Shown here: positions 7,806 through 15,950 of the stretch, one piece after another
Position numbering within the stretch: the stretch's first letter is position 1
Layout: each line of letters starts with the position of its first letter
Made by a program: the position numbers and the translations under genes
Assembly: GCA_963530295.1 (NCBI GenBank)
Contig: CAUSCF010000012.1
Location: 1 to 60,449 of the forward strand
DNA: 60,449 nucleotides
Source: JABCPE02 sp963530295
GTDB taxonomy: Bacteria; Bacteroidota; Bacteroidia; Flavobacteriales; Weeksellaceae
Direction of reading: 5' to 3'
The notes under the pieces: generated by a model
The model's database searches: none
Seen by the model: the letters and a program-made list of their open reading frames with translations, nothing else
What the model was told of the DNA's origin: nothing

Positions 7806-9340
7806 TGTATTTCAGGAAGATAAGCTTATTTATTGGAATTTTGTCTGCTTCTCTCTTTCTCGCTCAAAAAAGCAAGGAAGATTTACAAAAGCAGAATGCT
7901 GAATTAAAAAAACAAATTGAAACCATCAATGCTAACTTGGCTAAAACAAAGTCAGAAGCCAGACTATCCATATCTTACCTCAATGATATTAACAAAAAAA
8001 TTGCCCTTCGTGAGAAAGTCTATGGCAATACACAGAAAGAAAAAAGATTCATAGAGGATGATATTTATCTTCGTCAGTTAGAAATCAATAAATACAACCG
8101 AGAGCTGAAAGTTCTCCGTAAAAACTATGCCGAAATCCTCGTAAAAGCTTATAAAAACAAAGGCGTACAGAACAAAGTAACTTTCATTTTGTCTTCCCAA
8201 GACTTGGGACAGGCGCTTCGTAGAGTGCAATATTTGAAACAATATGGAGAATACCAAGACAAAAAAGCGACAGAAATATCTGACAAAGCTAAAAAGATAA
8301 AAAGCACAATCGCCCTGAGAGAAAAATCTAAAAAAGACAAGGAAAATCTTCTCTTGAAACAAGCTAAAGATTTAGAAGTAATTGCTCAGGAAAGAAAAGA
8401 AAAAGAAATTTTATTAGAGGATTTCAAAAAGAATGAAGCCAGACTAGTGGCTGAACTTAAACAAAAACAATCTGAATCCAAAAGATTAGAAGGCGAAATC
8501 AGAAAAATCATCGCCGAAGAAATCAGAATCGCAAAAGCGAAAGAAGAGGCTGAAAGAAAAGCGCGTGAAGAAAAACTAAGACTAGCGAGAATAGAGGCTG
8601 AAAAAGAAAAAGCGAGAATAGAAGAAGCCAACAGAAGAGCTCGTGAAGAGGCCGAAAGAGCAAAAAGAAAAGCAGAAGAGGAAGAAAGAAGACTAGCTGA
8701 AATCGCTAGAAAAAAAGCTGAAGAGGAAAGAAAAGCCATAGAAGCCAACAACGAAGCCAAAAGAATAGCTGCCGAAAAAGCGAAAATGGAAGCTGCCGAA
8801 AAAGCAAAAATAGCCGCAAGTAAAGCCGAGGCTGCCAGAGTAAATGCAGAAGCTGTAGCCAAAAAAACAGAATCTGAGAAAAAAGCTGTGGATGAGCGGG
8901 CAATGGCATCAGCTGGTGCAGGAAGTTCTGCTAGTAACAGTTTCGCAGAAAATAGAGGAAGACTTTCTTTCCCTGTGCAGCGTGGACGGGTTACACAGCG
9001 CTTCGGAAGACAGCCGCACCCTGTTTACAAGGGAGTTGTTATAGAAAACAATGGAATCAAAATCGCTGTAGATGCAGGAACGAAGGCGAGAAGCGTTTTT
9101 GCTGGTGTGGTGGTAAATGTTTTGGCCAGTGGTGGTTCAAAAACCGTGATGGTAAAACATGGAAATTATTTCACTATTTATAGTAATTTAGCCAGCACCT
9201 ATGTTTCTAAAAACCAGACTATTTCCGCAGGAACAAATATAGGAGAAGTAGGACTTGACTTTGATGGGACTTACACCCTTGATTTCCAAGTTTGGAATCA
9301 GACAAATCCTGTAGATCCATTGAGCTGGGTAACTAGTTAA
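7805..9340 (+). CDS. EnvC-like murein hydrolase activator (coiled coil plus LytM/M23 domain)
   Basis: The 511-residue protein has a signal peptide, a long Lys/Glu/Ala/Arg-rich coiled coil (about residues 25-370) and a C-terminal LytM domain from about 383. Zinc-binding positions of active M23 peptidases look lost: the usual HxxxD region reads NNGIK (415-419), the YAHL region reads YSNL, and the last LHF-type histidine reads LDFQV (492-496). His452 remains. EnvC of proteobacteria is degenerate in the same way and activates amidases instead of cutting. The inference is an activator for daughter-cell separation. It is translationally coupled to the DUF4292 lipoprotein. Confidence 0.85.
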   Translation: MYFRKISLFIGILSASLFLAQKSKEDLQKQNAELKKQIETINANLAKTKSEARLSISYLNDINKKIALREKVYGNTQKEKRFIEDDIYLRQLEINKYNRELKVLRKNYAEILVKAYKNKGVQNKVTFILSSQDLGQALRRVQYLKQYGEYQDKKATEISDKAKKIKSTIALREKSKKDKENLLLKQAKDLEVIAQERKEKEILLEDFKKNEARLVAELKQKQSESKRLEGEIRKIIAEEIRIAKAKEEAERKAREEKLRLARIEAEKEKARIEEANRRAREEAERAKRKAEEEERRLAEIARKKAEEERKAIEANNEAKRIAAEKAKMEAAEKAKIAASKAEAARVNAEAVAKKTESEKKAVDERAMASAGAGSSASNSFAENRGRLSFPVQRGRVTQRFGRQPHPVYKGVVIENNGIKIAVDAGTKARSVFAGVVVNVLASGGSKTVMVKHGNYFTIYSNLASTYVSKNQTISAGTNIGEVGLDFDGTYTLDFQVWNQTNPVDPLSWVTS

Positions 9341-9371
9341 TTTTATGACTAACTTTATCCTAAAAATTGTT

Positions 9372-9379
9372 TAATTTTG
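9372..9379 (+). promoter_or_regulatory. promoter core (TAATTTTG) before tatA
   Basis: TAATTTTG matches TAnnTTTG and ends 20 bases before the tatA ATG. It suggests that tatA-DUF4254-lipoprotein-ribA can be transcribed separately from the EnvC-like gene. Confidence 0.55.
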
Positions 9380-9399
9380 TTCTATCAAAATAAAAAATC

Positions 9400-9603
9400 A
9401 TGAACAGTATTCTAATACCACTATTTATGGGACTAGGAATGAGAGAAATCTTAGTCATTGCTATCCTTATCTTATTGCTTTTCGGAGCTAAAAGAATTCC
9501 TGAATTTATGAAGGGATTAGGCTCTGGAATCAAAGAGTTTAAAAAATCTATGAAAGAGGATGACAAAGAAAACGATAATACTGAAGACAAAACAACTAAA
9601 TAA
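9400..9603 (+). CDS. tatA: twin-arginine translocase subunit TatA/TatE family
   Basis: This 67-residue protein has one N-terminal membrane helix followed by the FGAKRIPEFMKGLGSGIKEFKKS hinge and amphipathic helix, then an acidic, polar tail. That is the standard TatA layout. TatA oligomers form the passage for folded proteins moved across the inner membrane. No tatC is in this window. The helix begins after an extra short hydrophobic lead (MNSILIPLFMGLG). Confidence 0.9.
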   Translation: MNSILIPLFMGLGMREILVIAILILLLFGAKRIPEFMKGLGSGIKEFKKSMKEDDKENDNTEDKTTK

Positions 9604-9608
9604 ATTTT

Positions 9609-10226
9609 ATGAATAATAATTCTTTCTCTGAATACGCTTGGAGCATTTTCAATAGGTCAATAGAGGACTATCACATCACTGATGATGTAGATGCAGTGAA
9701 ACCGAATCACTATGAAAATAATAGTTTGGAACAGATTTTGTATGACAAAAACTGGATTGACACAGTTCAGTGGCATTTGGAGGATATCATCCGTGATGAA
9801 AATATAGATCCTGTCAAAGCTTTAGAGATCAAACGAAGAATAGATGCTTCTAATCAGAAAAGAACCGATTTAGTGGAATTTATAGACAGTTGGTTTTTAA
9901 ACAAATATAAAAACACCACACCAAATGCCGATGCCAAGATAAACACAGAAACACCTGCATGGGCTGTGGACAGACTGTCCATTTTGGCTCTAAAAGTCTA
10001 TCATATGGACTTAGAAGCTAATAGAGCATCTGCAAGTGATGAGCATAGAGAGAAATGCCAAATGAAGTTGAATACACTTTTGGAGCAAAAGAAAGACCTT
10101 AGCTCTGCTATTGACCAGCTGCTGAATGACATAGAAAACGGGCTCGTAAAAATAAAAACTTATAAACAAATGAAAATGTATAATGATGAGACTCTAAATC
10201 CTGTATTATACAAAAAGAAAGAATAA
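9609..10226 (+). CDS. DUF4254 domain-containing protein
   Basis: This 205-residue soluble protein is recognised as DUF4254 from its conserved opening (YAWSIFNRSIEDYH), the LEQILYDKNWIDTVQWHLED block and the AWAVDRLSILALKVYHM block. The family is common in Bacteroidota, often near glycosyltransferases. No biochemical role is known to me. The protein looks all-helical and charged. Its stop overlaps the next start by one base. Confidence 0.8.
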   Translation: MNNNSFSEYAWSIFNRSIEDYHITDDVDAVKPNHYENNSLEQILYDKNWIDTVQWHLEDIIRDENIDPVKALEIKRRIDASNQKRTDLVEFIDSWFLNKYKNTTPNADAKINTETPAWAVDRLSILALKVYHMDLEANRASASDEHREKCQMKLNTLLEQKKDLSSAIDQLLNDIENGLVKIKTYKQMKMYNDETLNPVLYKKKE

Positions 10227-10687
10227 TGAATGTACTAAAAGCATTGGGAATTGTCGGAATATGTGGTTTTGTAGTATCTGCATGTGCAACAGAAAAAAAT
10301 AATCTGTCTCCTACTACCGCCTTGATTGCCAACATCTCTGAAAAATCGCCTGAGGATGTAGTCAAAAATATCAGTGATAATTTAGACCTGATAAAATACT
10401 CTTCGGATATTACCAATGCTTTTAGTTCATGCTCCTCTTTCTCACAAAAACCTGTAAATGAGGAGTTTTCTAATCTGAAATTCTACATTACAGAATACCT
10501 ATACGCTGTGAAAGAGCACAACACTGTGGGAAAAGAAAAGGCTTTGTATAATTATGAAAAATCTTATAAAAAAATACAAAAGCTAAAGAATAGCCTCAAC
10601 GAAGACGAACAAGAGGTTCTCAATAGGTTTTTAGTAAATATCAAAACCAATATCACGCTGATAGAATCCCTAAAAGACACTTTATAG
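10226..10687 (+). CDS. hypothetical lipoprotein
   Basis: The protein has 153 residues with a signal peptide ending in the lipobox VVSAC (Cys20), so it is probably a membrane-anchored lipoprotein. The mature part is predicted helical, with a lysine-rich second half (NYEKSYKKIQKLKNSL). No family was recognised. It is coupled to DUF4254 upstream and lies one base before ribA. Confidence 0.7.
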   Translation: MNVLKALGIVGICGFVVSACATEKNNLSPTTALIANISEKSPEDVVKNISDNLDLIKYSSDITNAFSSCSSFSQKPVNEEFSNLKFYITEYLYAVKEHNTVGKEKALYNYEKSYKKIQKLKNSLNEDEQEVLNRFLVNIKTNITLIESLKDTL

Positions 10688-10688
10688 A

Positions 10689-11279
10689 ATGGTAAAAATT
10701 CAGGCTGAAGCTAATGTCCCTACAGAATACGGAAAGTTCAAAATCATCGCTTTCTCTGAAAAGGAACAAGATTGGATGCCGCACCTTGCTTTGATAGCAG
10801 AAAATACGGACTTATCCAGCGTGGTAAATGTCCGTTTTCATTCTGAATGCATCACAGGAGAGGTTTTCCATTCTAAAAAATGCGAATGCGGACAGCAGCT
10901 TTCCTCCGCGATGCAGTATACCCAAAAACACGGCGGCGTGATTGTCTATCTACGGCAAGAAGGCAGAAATATCGGTATCATCAACAAGCTGAAAGCCTAC
11001 GCTCTACAAGAAAAAGGTTTGGACACTGTGGAGGCCAATCTAGAACTAGGACTTCCTGCTGATGATAGGAATTTCAGTGTAGCAATTGATATTTTAGAAA
11101 TACTTGGGATAAAGGAAATCAACCTCATCACCAACAACCCTGATAAAATCAGCTTCGTAGAAAACAGCAAAATAAAACTTCACTCCCGCATTCCACTGGA
11201 GATAAAATCCAATGAAGAAAACCGAGATTATCTGAAAACCAAAAAAGATTTTTTTGGACATTTCATTTCTGGAGAATAA
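10689..11279 (+). CDS. ribA: GTP cyclohydrolase II
   Basis: RibA opens the imidazole ring of GTP and releases formate and pyrophosphate, the first committed step of riboflavin synthesis. The zinc ligands Cys54, Cys65 and Cys67 sit in HSECITGEVF and KKCECG, the family's C-x10-C-x-C spacing. The catalytic LRQEGRNIG block follows, and ITNNPDKI lies near the end. At 196 residues it is the monofunctional form without the RibB domain found in many bacteria. Confidence 0.96.
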   Translation: MVKIQAEANVPTEYGKFKIIAFSEKEQDWMPHLALIAENTDLSSVVNVRFHSECITGEVFHSKKCECGQQLSSAMQYTQKHGGVIVYLRQEGRNIGIINKLKAYALQEKGLDTVEANLELGLPADDRNFSVAIDILEILGIKEINLITNNPDKISFVENSKIKLHSRIPLEIKSNEENRDYLKTKKDFFGHFISGE

Positions 11280-11402
11280 TTCAAATCTATTCACAATTTT
11301 GGAATATTATTTCAAATAAGCATTTATTATTACTTTTAGGTATATCATTAGTAGTAAATATTGTTCTCAAAATCATAAGCAAAACATTCAAACCAATAAA
11401 TA

Positions 11403-11418
11403 TTCGTAAAATTACGAA
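11403..11418. promoter_or_regulatory. candidate HigA operator (inverted repeat)
   Basis: TTCGTAAAATTACGAA is an inverted repeat with perfect 7-base arms and a 2-base centre. It ends nine bases before the -7 element of the toxin-antitoxin promoter, so it covers the -33 region. A HigA dimer bound here would block transcription, the usual autoregulation in such pairs. Confidence 0.6.
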
Positions 11419-11427
11419 CTTTTTTTA

Positions 11428-11435
11428 TATCTTTG
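11428..11435 (+). promoter_or_regulatory. promoter core (TATCTTTG) for the toxin-antitoxin pair
   Basis: This is an exact TAnnTTTG match ending 23 bases before the toxin ATG. Confidence 0.6.
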
Positions 11436-11458
11436 CATTATAAAATTTCACCGCAAAA

Positions 11459-11773
11459 ATGGAGATAGTTTTCATAGATGAAGATTTAGCAATCTTGTAT
11501 GAAGGAGGGAAGGTAAAAAGAAAAGAGTTGAAATCCAACCCTCAGCTTCAAAAACAGTTTGGAAAAGTCATAGATAAATTAAAATCATTAGAAAAAATAG
11601 AAGACGCTTTTATTTTTAATGCTTTAAATTATGAAAAACTATCTGGTAATTTAAAAGGAAAGTCATCTGTAAGGGTAAATAACCAATACAGGATTATATT
11701 TGAAGAAGGAGTTGATGAAGAGGATGTTGTGGTCATACTATACATAGAAGAATTAAGCAATCACTACCAATAA
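11459..11773 (+). CDS. higB: type II toxin, RelE/ParE superfamily (HigB-like)
   Basis: The 104-residue protein has the HigB arrangement: a short N-terminal strand, two helices, then KLSGNLKGKSSVRVNNQYRIIFE, where the conserved LxGxxxxxxSxRxNxxYRIxF pattern marks the RelE/ParE fold. HigB toxins usually cleave mRNA at the ribosome. The gene is followed after one base by a HigA-type antitoxin, and toxin-first order is the normal HigBA order. The N-terminal segment (DLAILYEGGKVKRK) is longer than in the smallest HigB proteins. Confidence 0.87.
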   Translation: MEIVFIDEDLAILYEGGKVKRKELKSNPQLQKQFGKVIDKLKSLEKIEDAFIFNALNYEKLSGNLKGKSSVRVNNQYRIIFEEGVDEEDVVVILYIEELSNHYQ

Positions 11774-11774
11774 A

Positions 11775-12878
11775 ATGAAAATAATAAGTATAAAAAATTT
11801 AATACCTAAACAAGCTACACATCCAGGTGAACATTTAAAAGATGAGATAGAAGCAAGAGGTATAAAACAGAATGATTTGGCTGTTGATTTGGATTTACCT
11901 AAATCTACAATAAGCGAAATCATTAGAGGTAAAAAATCAGTAAATCCTGACATAGCTCTAAGACTTGAAAAAGTTTTAGGCATCCCTGCTAAATTTTGGA
12001 TGAATGCACAATCTAATTATGAAATAGACCAAAGAAGAGTAAAGGAAAAACATATAGAGTATGAAAAAAACAATGAAATTTGGAAAGTAATAAAATCATA
12101 TATTGACCTTTCTTTTTTCAAAAAAACAGGTGTTATTGTAGATGATTTAAAACAAAATATAGAGCAGATTTTTAAGATTTTTGATGTTCAAAGTCTGGAT
12201 GGATTTGTAGGGGTATTTGCTAGTGCAGAAGCAGAATATAGATATAGAAAATCTAAAAAATCCAATGTAGAACGAAACAATCTTGTCTGCTGGGTAAATT
12301 TGGCTAAATATAGAGCAAAAGAACTGTATGTTCCAGAGTTTAACCATTTAGAAAAGGATAGTGTTTTTAATGATGTAAAAAATATTTTATATCGTAATGA
12401 AAAAACGATTTTAGAGGATATAAAAAATGTTCTGAATACATATGGAATAAAATTTTTATTCATTGAAAACCCTAAAAAATGTGCGGTAGAGGGTGTTTCT
12501 TTTTGGAGTGAGGGAAACCCTGCGGTATGTTTGAGTTTAAGGAATAAGGATTTGGATTCTTTTGCATTCACATTGTTTCATGAACTTTCTCATATATATT
12601 TACATCTGATAAATAATAACGAGAAGGAATATATAAACTGGGCGGAAAAAGATTTGAAAGAAGAACAAGAGGCAGATTCTTTGGCATCGGAAAAGTTAAT
12701 ACCAAAAGAGATATGGAAAAAATTAAGAAATATGGATTTTTATGATGAGATTTTAGTAATGGATGAGGCTGAACGATATAAGATACATCCTGCGATTTTG
12801 CAAGGTAGATTTTCTAATGACACACAAAATTATAAAATAAGAAAGATAGATGGTAGATTAAGCCCTTTCCAAAAATAA
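11775..12878 (+). CDS. higA: HigA-type antitoxin fused to ImmA/IrrE-type metallopeptidase
   Basis: The protein has 367 residues. The N-terminus (about 12-75) is an XRE helix-turn-helix of the HigA type (HPGEHLKDEIEARGIKQNDLA, then LPKSTISEIIRGKKSVNPDIALRL). A linker follows, then an ImmA/IrrE-like zinc peptidase domain with HELSH at 269-273 (His269, Glu270, His273) and a likely third ligand, Glu299, in EEQEAD. Standard HigA is only about 100 residues. The HTH should neutralise HigB and repress the promoter. The peptidase may cleave the protein itself or another regulator under stress, but that is inference. Confidence 0.85.
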   Translation: MKIISIKNLIPKQATHPGEHLKDEIEARGIKQNDLAVDLDLPKSTISEIIRGKKSVNPDIALRLEKVLGIPAKFWMNAQSNYEIDQRRVKEKHIEYEKNNEIWKVIKSYIDLSFFKKTGVIVDDLKQNIEQIFKIFDVQSLDGFVGVFASAEAEYRYRKSKKSNVERNNLVCWVNLAKYRAKELYVPEFNHLEKDSVFNDVKNILYRNEKTILEDIKNVLNTYGIKFLFIENPKKCAVEGVSFWSEGNPAVCLSLRNKDLDSFAFTLFHELSHIYLHLINNNEKEYINWAEKDLKEEQEADSLASEKLIPKEIWKKLRNMDFYDEILVMDEAERYKIHPAILQGRFSNDTQNYKIRKIDGRLSPFQK

Positions 12879-12980
12879 ATATACTATTTAACCACATAGT
12901 TTTCTACCTTTTGATTAAGGATTGGGGGCTGTATTAGTATGCATCAAAAATCTATGCACAATAAGAACATTATGCTAATA

Positions 12981-13010
12981 AAAATGCTTATCTCAATGGA
13001 TAAGCATTTT
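12981..13010. terminator. bidirectional terminator hairpin
   Basis: Perfect 12-base arms (AAAATGCTTATC at 12981-12992 and its complement at 12999-13010) flank a 6-base loop, followed by a T-rich run. It separates the plus-strand toxin-antitoxin genes from the convergent cdd. Confidence 0.75.
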
Positions 13011-13015
13011 TTATT

Positions 13016-13498
13016 TTATAAAAAAGTAGTATCAAAAGAAAAAGGCAGTAAATCCTTTATGGAATTTATTTTTATAATCTTTTCTCCGCTGATACTTGCA
13101 ATGTAGATTTCTATATTTTGCGCTTGTTTCACTTCGTATTCTACGATACTCTGTCTGCATGAGCCACATGGCGGAACTATCCTATCAAGGTCTGGATTTA
13201 CCTCCAAACCACCAATAACGAACAGTTTTTCTATTTTTTGGTTAGGGAAATTAGCACCCAACCAAAAAATCACGCTTCTCTCCGCACATAGTCCAGATGG
13301 ATAGGCAGCATTCTCCTGATTGCTTCCTGTGTAGATTTCGCCATTTTCTAATAAAATAGAGCAGCCTACCAGAAATTTAGAATAAGGCGCATATGCCTTT
13401 AATCTGGAGTTTTTCGCTTCTTCAAAAAGTTTTTTTTCTGTTTCCGAGAGTGTATCTATGTTTAAAATTTCGTATTCTATTTCTAATTTACTTTTCAT
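13016..13498 (-). CDS. cdd: cytidine deaminase
   Basis: Cdd deaminates cytidine and deoxycytidine to uridine and deoxyuridine in pyrimidine salvage. The 160-residue protein shows the zinc and catalytic motif CAE at 71-73 (proton shuttle Glu73) and PPCGSCRQ with Cys111 and Cys114. The length fits the small tetrameric class. It lies between two hairpin terminators, so it is probably a single-gene unit. Confidence 0.94.
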   Translation of the reverse strand: MKSKLEIEYEILNIDTLSETEKKLFEEAKNSRLKAYAPYSKFLVGCSILLENGEIYTGSNQENAAYPSGLCAERSVIFWLGANFPNQKIEKLFVIGGLEVNPDLDRIVPPCGSCRQSIVEYEVKQAQNIEIYIASISGEKIIKINSIKDLLPFSFDTTFL

Positions 13499-13534
13499 AA
13501 GACCAGTAGTTAAAAATTTGTTGATATAAGGACA

Positions 13535-13565
13535 AAAAAGAGGCTTTTAGAAAAAACCTCTTTTT
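13535..13565 (-). terminator. terminator after ppiD
   Basis: Nine-base arms (AAAAAGAGG at 13535-13543 and CCTCTTTTT at 13557-13565) form a hairpin just past the ppiD stop. Confidence 0.65.
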
Positions 13566-13579
13566 CGTTATTTTTTGAA

Positions 13580-15703
13580 TTAGTGACCCGCTAAATCATA
13601 AACTTGTATTCTATAATCTTTGATATCAGCATTATTCTGCAAACTTCTCATGAATGCTTGTGGGAAAACATTTGAGTTTTGCTGCATAAGCTGCTGCTGA
13701 AGTTGTTTGATGTCTCCTGCATCTTGCTTATTCACAGTCACACCTTTGTTTACTACTACATAAACTCCTGCATTACCATCTATCGGTTTAGATGTTTTAT
13801 CCTTACCAATTGCAAAGGCTGCTCCTGCTACCTTAGGCTCTACTGCTCCTCCTAAAACAGGGCTAAGCAGATTGATTTGTCCTGACTCTTTGCTCACACC
13901 AAACAAATTAGCAATTGTAGCCAAATCCTGAGCTTTTGCTGTGGATATTTTTTTCCCGATTTCTTTCGCCAAAAGCTGATTTTTCACAATCGGTTCTATC
14001 TGCTCTCTTACAGCTTCTGGATCTACAAGACCTTCAGACTGTTTACCATTCAGATAAACCACGATTCTATCTCCATTGGCAGTTGTAAACATCTCACTCT
14101 GTCCTTTTTCTCTCTTCTTGTCAAAAGCCCATTTTAGGATTTCAGCATCTTTATCTGTTCCTAAAAGCTGCCCTTGGAATCTTTGAACTAGTTTAGGATT
14201 TTGGAAGTTGTAATTGTTTTTCTTCGCAACATTTACAAACTCATTAAATCCTTTCCCTTGTATCTGCTGGGCAAAACTTGTAGACTGAGCGTGCAGTTTG
14301 TCCGTTGTAGCATTGGATGCTTTGATTTCTTTCACCAAATTCGCTACTTTATAAGACATCGCACCAGGTTTTCTGTCTGTGATGTTGATAATATGGTATC
14401 CATACTGAGATTCTACCACATCTACAGCACCTTTCGGACTTTTATCAAGATAATTTTGGAACTCTGGAACGAAACCTGCTTGTCCCGTAGTTCTCCATCC
14501 TAAATCACCTCCATTCTGCGCAGAACCATCAGCAGAAAGGTTAAGATATTCTTCAAACTTCGCTGAATTTGCTTTTGATTCTGATGCTATTTTTTCTGCT
14601 AATTGCTTAGCTTGTTCTTTTGTTCGTTTTGTAGCTTCTCCTTGTGCAGTTGGAAGACCTTGATAAGCAATCAAAATATGTCTTGAACGGATAGAGTCCG
14701 TAGCTTTTTTGTTCAAAAGTTTAGAAACCACATAATAGTTCCCTTCTTTATATGGTCCAAAAGTCTGTCCAAGCGCCGCTCCTGCTACCTGCTCTCTGAT
14801 TCCTGCTGGAAGCTGTTCTTTGGAATAATAGTTCGGGTCAAAACCAGCCTGAGAATGCGTCAGCACAAATAAACTATCACTCTTATTAGTCTTGAAATTT
14901 TCCAATCCATTTCCTACATCTACTCCATCGTTATAAAGTTTGTTAATTTCTGCCAAAGTAGCCGCTTCATCAGCCTGTGTTGGTTCAGCTTTGAAATAAA
15001 CCAATCCTAAATTTCTGCTCTCTGGCGTCTTGAAAGTATGTGGATATTTCTTGATGTATTCCACCAAATCCTGAGAAGTAACTTTCACTGGATTTTTCTT
15101 TGCGAAATCATCATAGCTTATCTTCACATATTCTATATTCGCTACTTCATCTCTGTATTTCAGCATCAGCTCAGCTTCTTTCTTGTTAGAAGTAAGCCCT
15201 ACAGAAAGGTTGGTAAATACCTGACGAGCCATGATTCTGTACTCTATTCCTTTTCTAAAACTAAGCCATGAATTATATTCATCCACACTGCTTGATTTCA
15301 GCTGTTCTATCCGCTTTTTAAAATCACTTACATTAAAGTTAGGATTTTGGGCAAACATAGGGTCAAACGGCAGCTGGTTCCAGAAAAACTCTTCTGTCAT
15401 TTTCAAACCTAATTTCTCAAACTCCTGTTTGATAAGTTTAGATTGTACTATACTCTGCCAAGCCTGCTCTTCCAGACCGTTAGGTGACTGCCCTTGCTGC
15501 TGTGCCTGCTGCTGCATCATATTCAGAGTTTCTAGATACTCTTCTCTGGTTATTTTCTCTCCATTCACCTCACCGAAGACATTTGGGTCATTACCCATCA
15601 TCTTCTCTACAGTATCAGGATTAATGAAAAATGATACAAGTGCTACAGCGATGAATACCACCACAAGCCAAGATTTCTTTCTTATCTGTCCTAAAAGTGT
15701 CAT
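13580..15703 (-). CDS. ppiD: PpiD/SurA-type peptidylprolyl isomerase
   Basis: This 707-residue inner-membrane-anchored chaperone has one membrane helix at about 12-28, an N-terminal SurA-like region, and a parvulin domain at about 340-445 that starts with RSRHILIAYQG and ends GYHIINITDRK. A long C-terminal extension may carry a second, degenerate parvulin fold. PpiD-type proteins help exported proteins fold as they leave the Sec translocon. The name rests on architecture, since Bacteroidota PpiD-like proteins diverge from the E. coli one. Confidence 0.88.
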   Translation of the reverse strand: MTLLGQIRKKSWLVVVFIAVALVSFFINPDTVEKMMGNDPNVFGEVNGEKITREEYLETLNMMQQQAQQQGQSPNGLEEQAWQSIVQSKLIKQEFEKLGLKMTEEFFWNQLPFDPMFAQNPNFNVSDFKKRIEQLKSSSVDEYNSWLSFRKGIEYRIMARQVFTNLSVGLTSNKKEAELMLKYRDEVANIEYVKISYDDFAKKNPVKVTSQDLVEYIKKYPHTFKTPESRNLGLVYFKAEPTQADEAATLAEINKLYNDGVDVGNGLENFKTNKSDSLFVLTHSQAGFDPNYYSKEQLPAGIREQVAGAALGQTFGPYKEGNYYVVSKLLNKKATDSIRSRHILIAYQGLPTAQGEATKRTKEQAKQLAEKIASESKANSAKFEEYLNLSADGSAQNGGDLGWRTTGQAGFVPEFQNYLDKSPKGAVDVVESQYGYHIINITDRKPGAMSYKVANLVKEIKASNATTDKLHAQSTSFAQQIQGKGFNEFVNVAKKNNYNFQNPKLVQRFQGQLLGTDKDAEILKWAFDKKREKGQSEMFTTANGDRIVVYLNGKQSEGLVDPEAVREQIEPIVKNQLLAKEIGKKISTAKAQDLATIANLFGVSKESGQINLLSPVLGGAVEPKVAGAAFAIGKDKTSKPIDGNAGVYVVVNKGVTVNKQDAGDIKQLQQQLMQQNSNVFPQAFMRSLQNNADIKDYRIQVYDLAGH

Positions 15704-15925
15704 TGTAATTAACTCTTTAAAAATTATTTAGTCTGCGAAAATACAGATTTTTAAATGAATACTAAAATTTTTCATTAGTTTTTAACTTCCATTCTCTGTG
15801 TTTTTATCATTTTTCTTTCATTGGTACATAAATTTAGCCAAAATCTAAAAAGAATTATTGATGTATAAAAACAAAAATTCTTTCCGAGTCAAACAATATT
15901 TTACCCCTATTTTAATCAAAAACAG

Positions 15926-15933
15926 TACATTTG
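15926..15933 (+). promoter_or_regulatory. promoter core (TACATTTG) for the class III aminotransferase
   Basis: This TAnnTTTG match ends 17 bases before the ATG at 15951. It lies inside the open frame that extends upstream of that ATG, which argues against the upstream starts. Confidence 0.55.
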
Positions 15934-15950
15934 CTCAAAATTATTCTATA

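Noticed and set aside
8560..8860. Repeated GAAAAAGC/GCTGAA-like words in the EnvC-like gene, reminiscent of a repeat array.
   Set aside because: They are codon echoes of a Lys/Glu/Ala coiled coil, with irregular period and no spacer structure, so it is not a CRISPR array or tandem repeat.
8386..8862. Long open frame on the minus strand opposite the EnvC-like coiled coil.
   Set aside because: Its Ser/Ala/Leu-rich content is what the complement of Lys/Glu/Ala codons gives. It lies wholly inside a convincing gene.
11260..11443. Open frame without a start codon, with a hydrophobic stretch (LLLLLGISLVVNIVLKII), between ribA and higB.
   Set aside because: There is no ATG, GTG or TTG in a good position, and the stop lies beyond the toxin promoter core, so it is probably chance or an old remnant.
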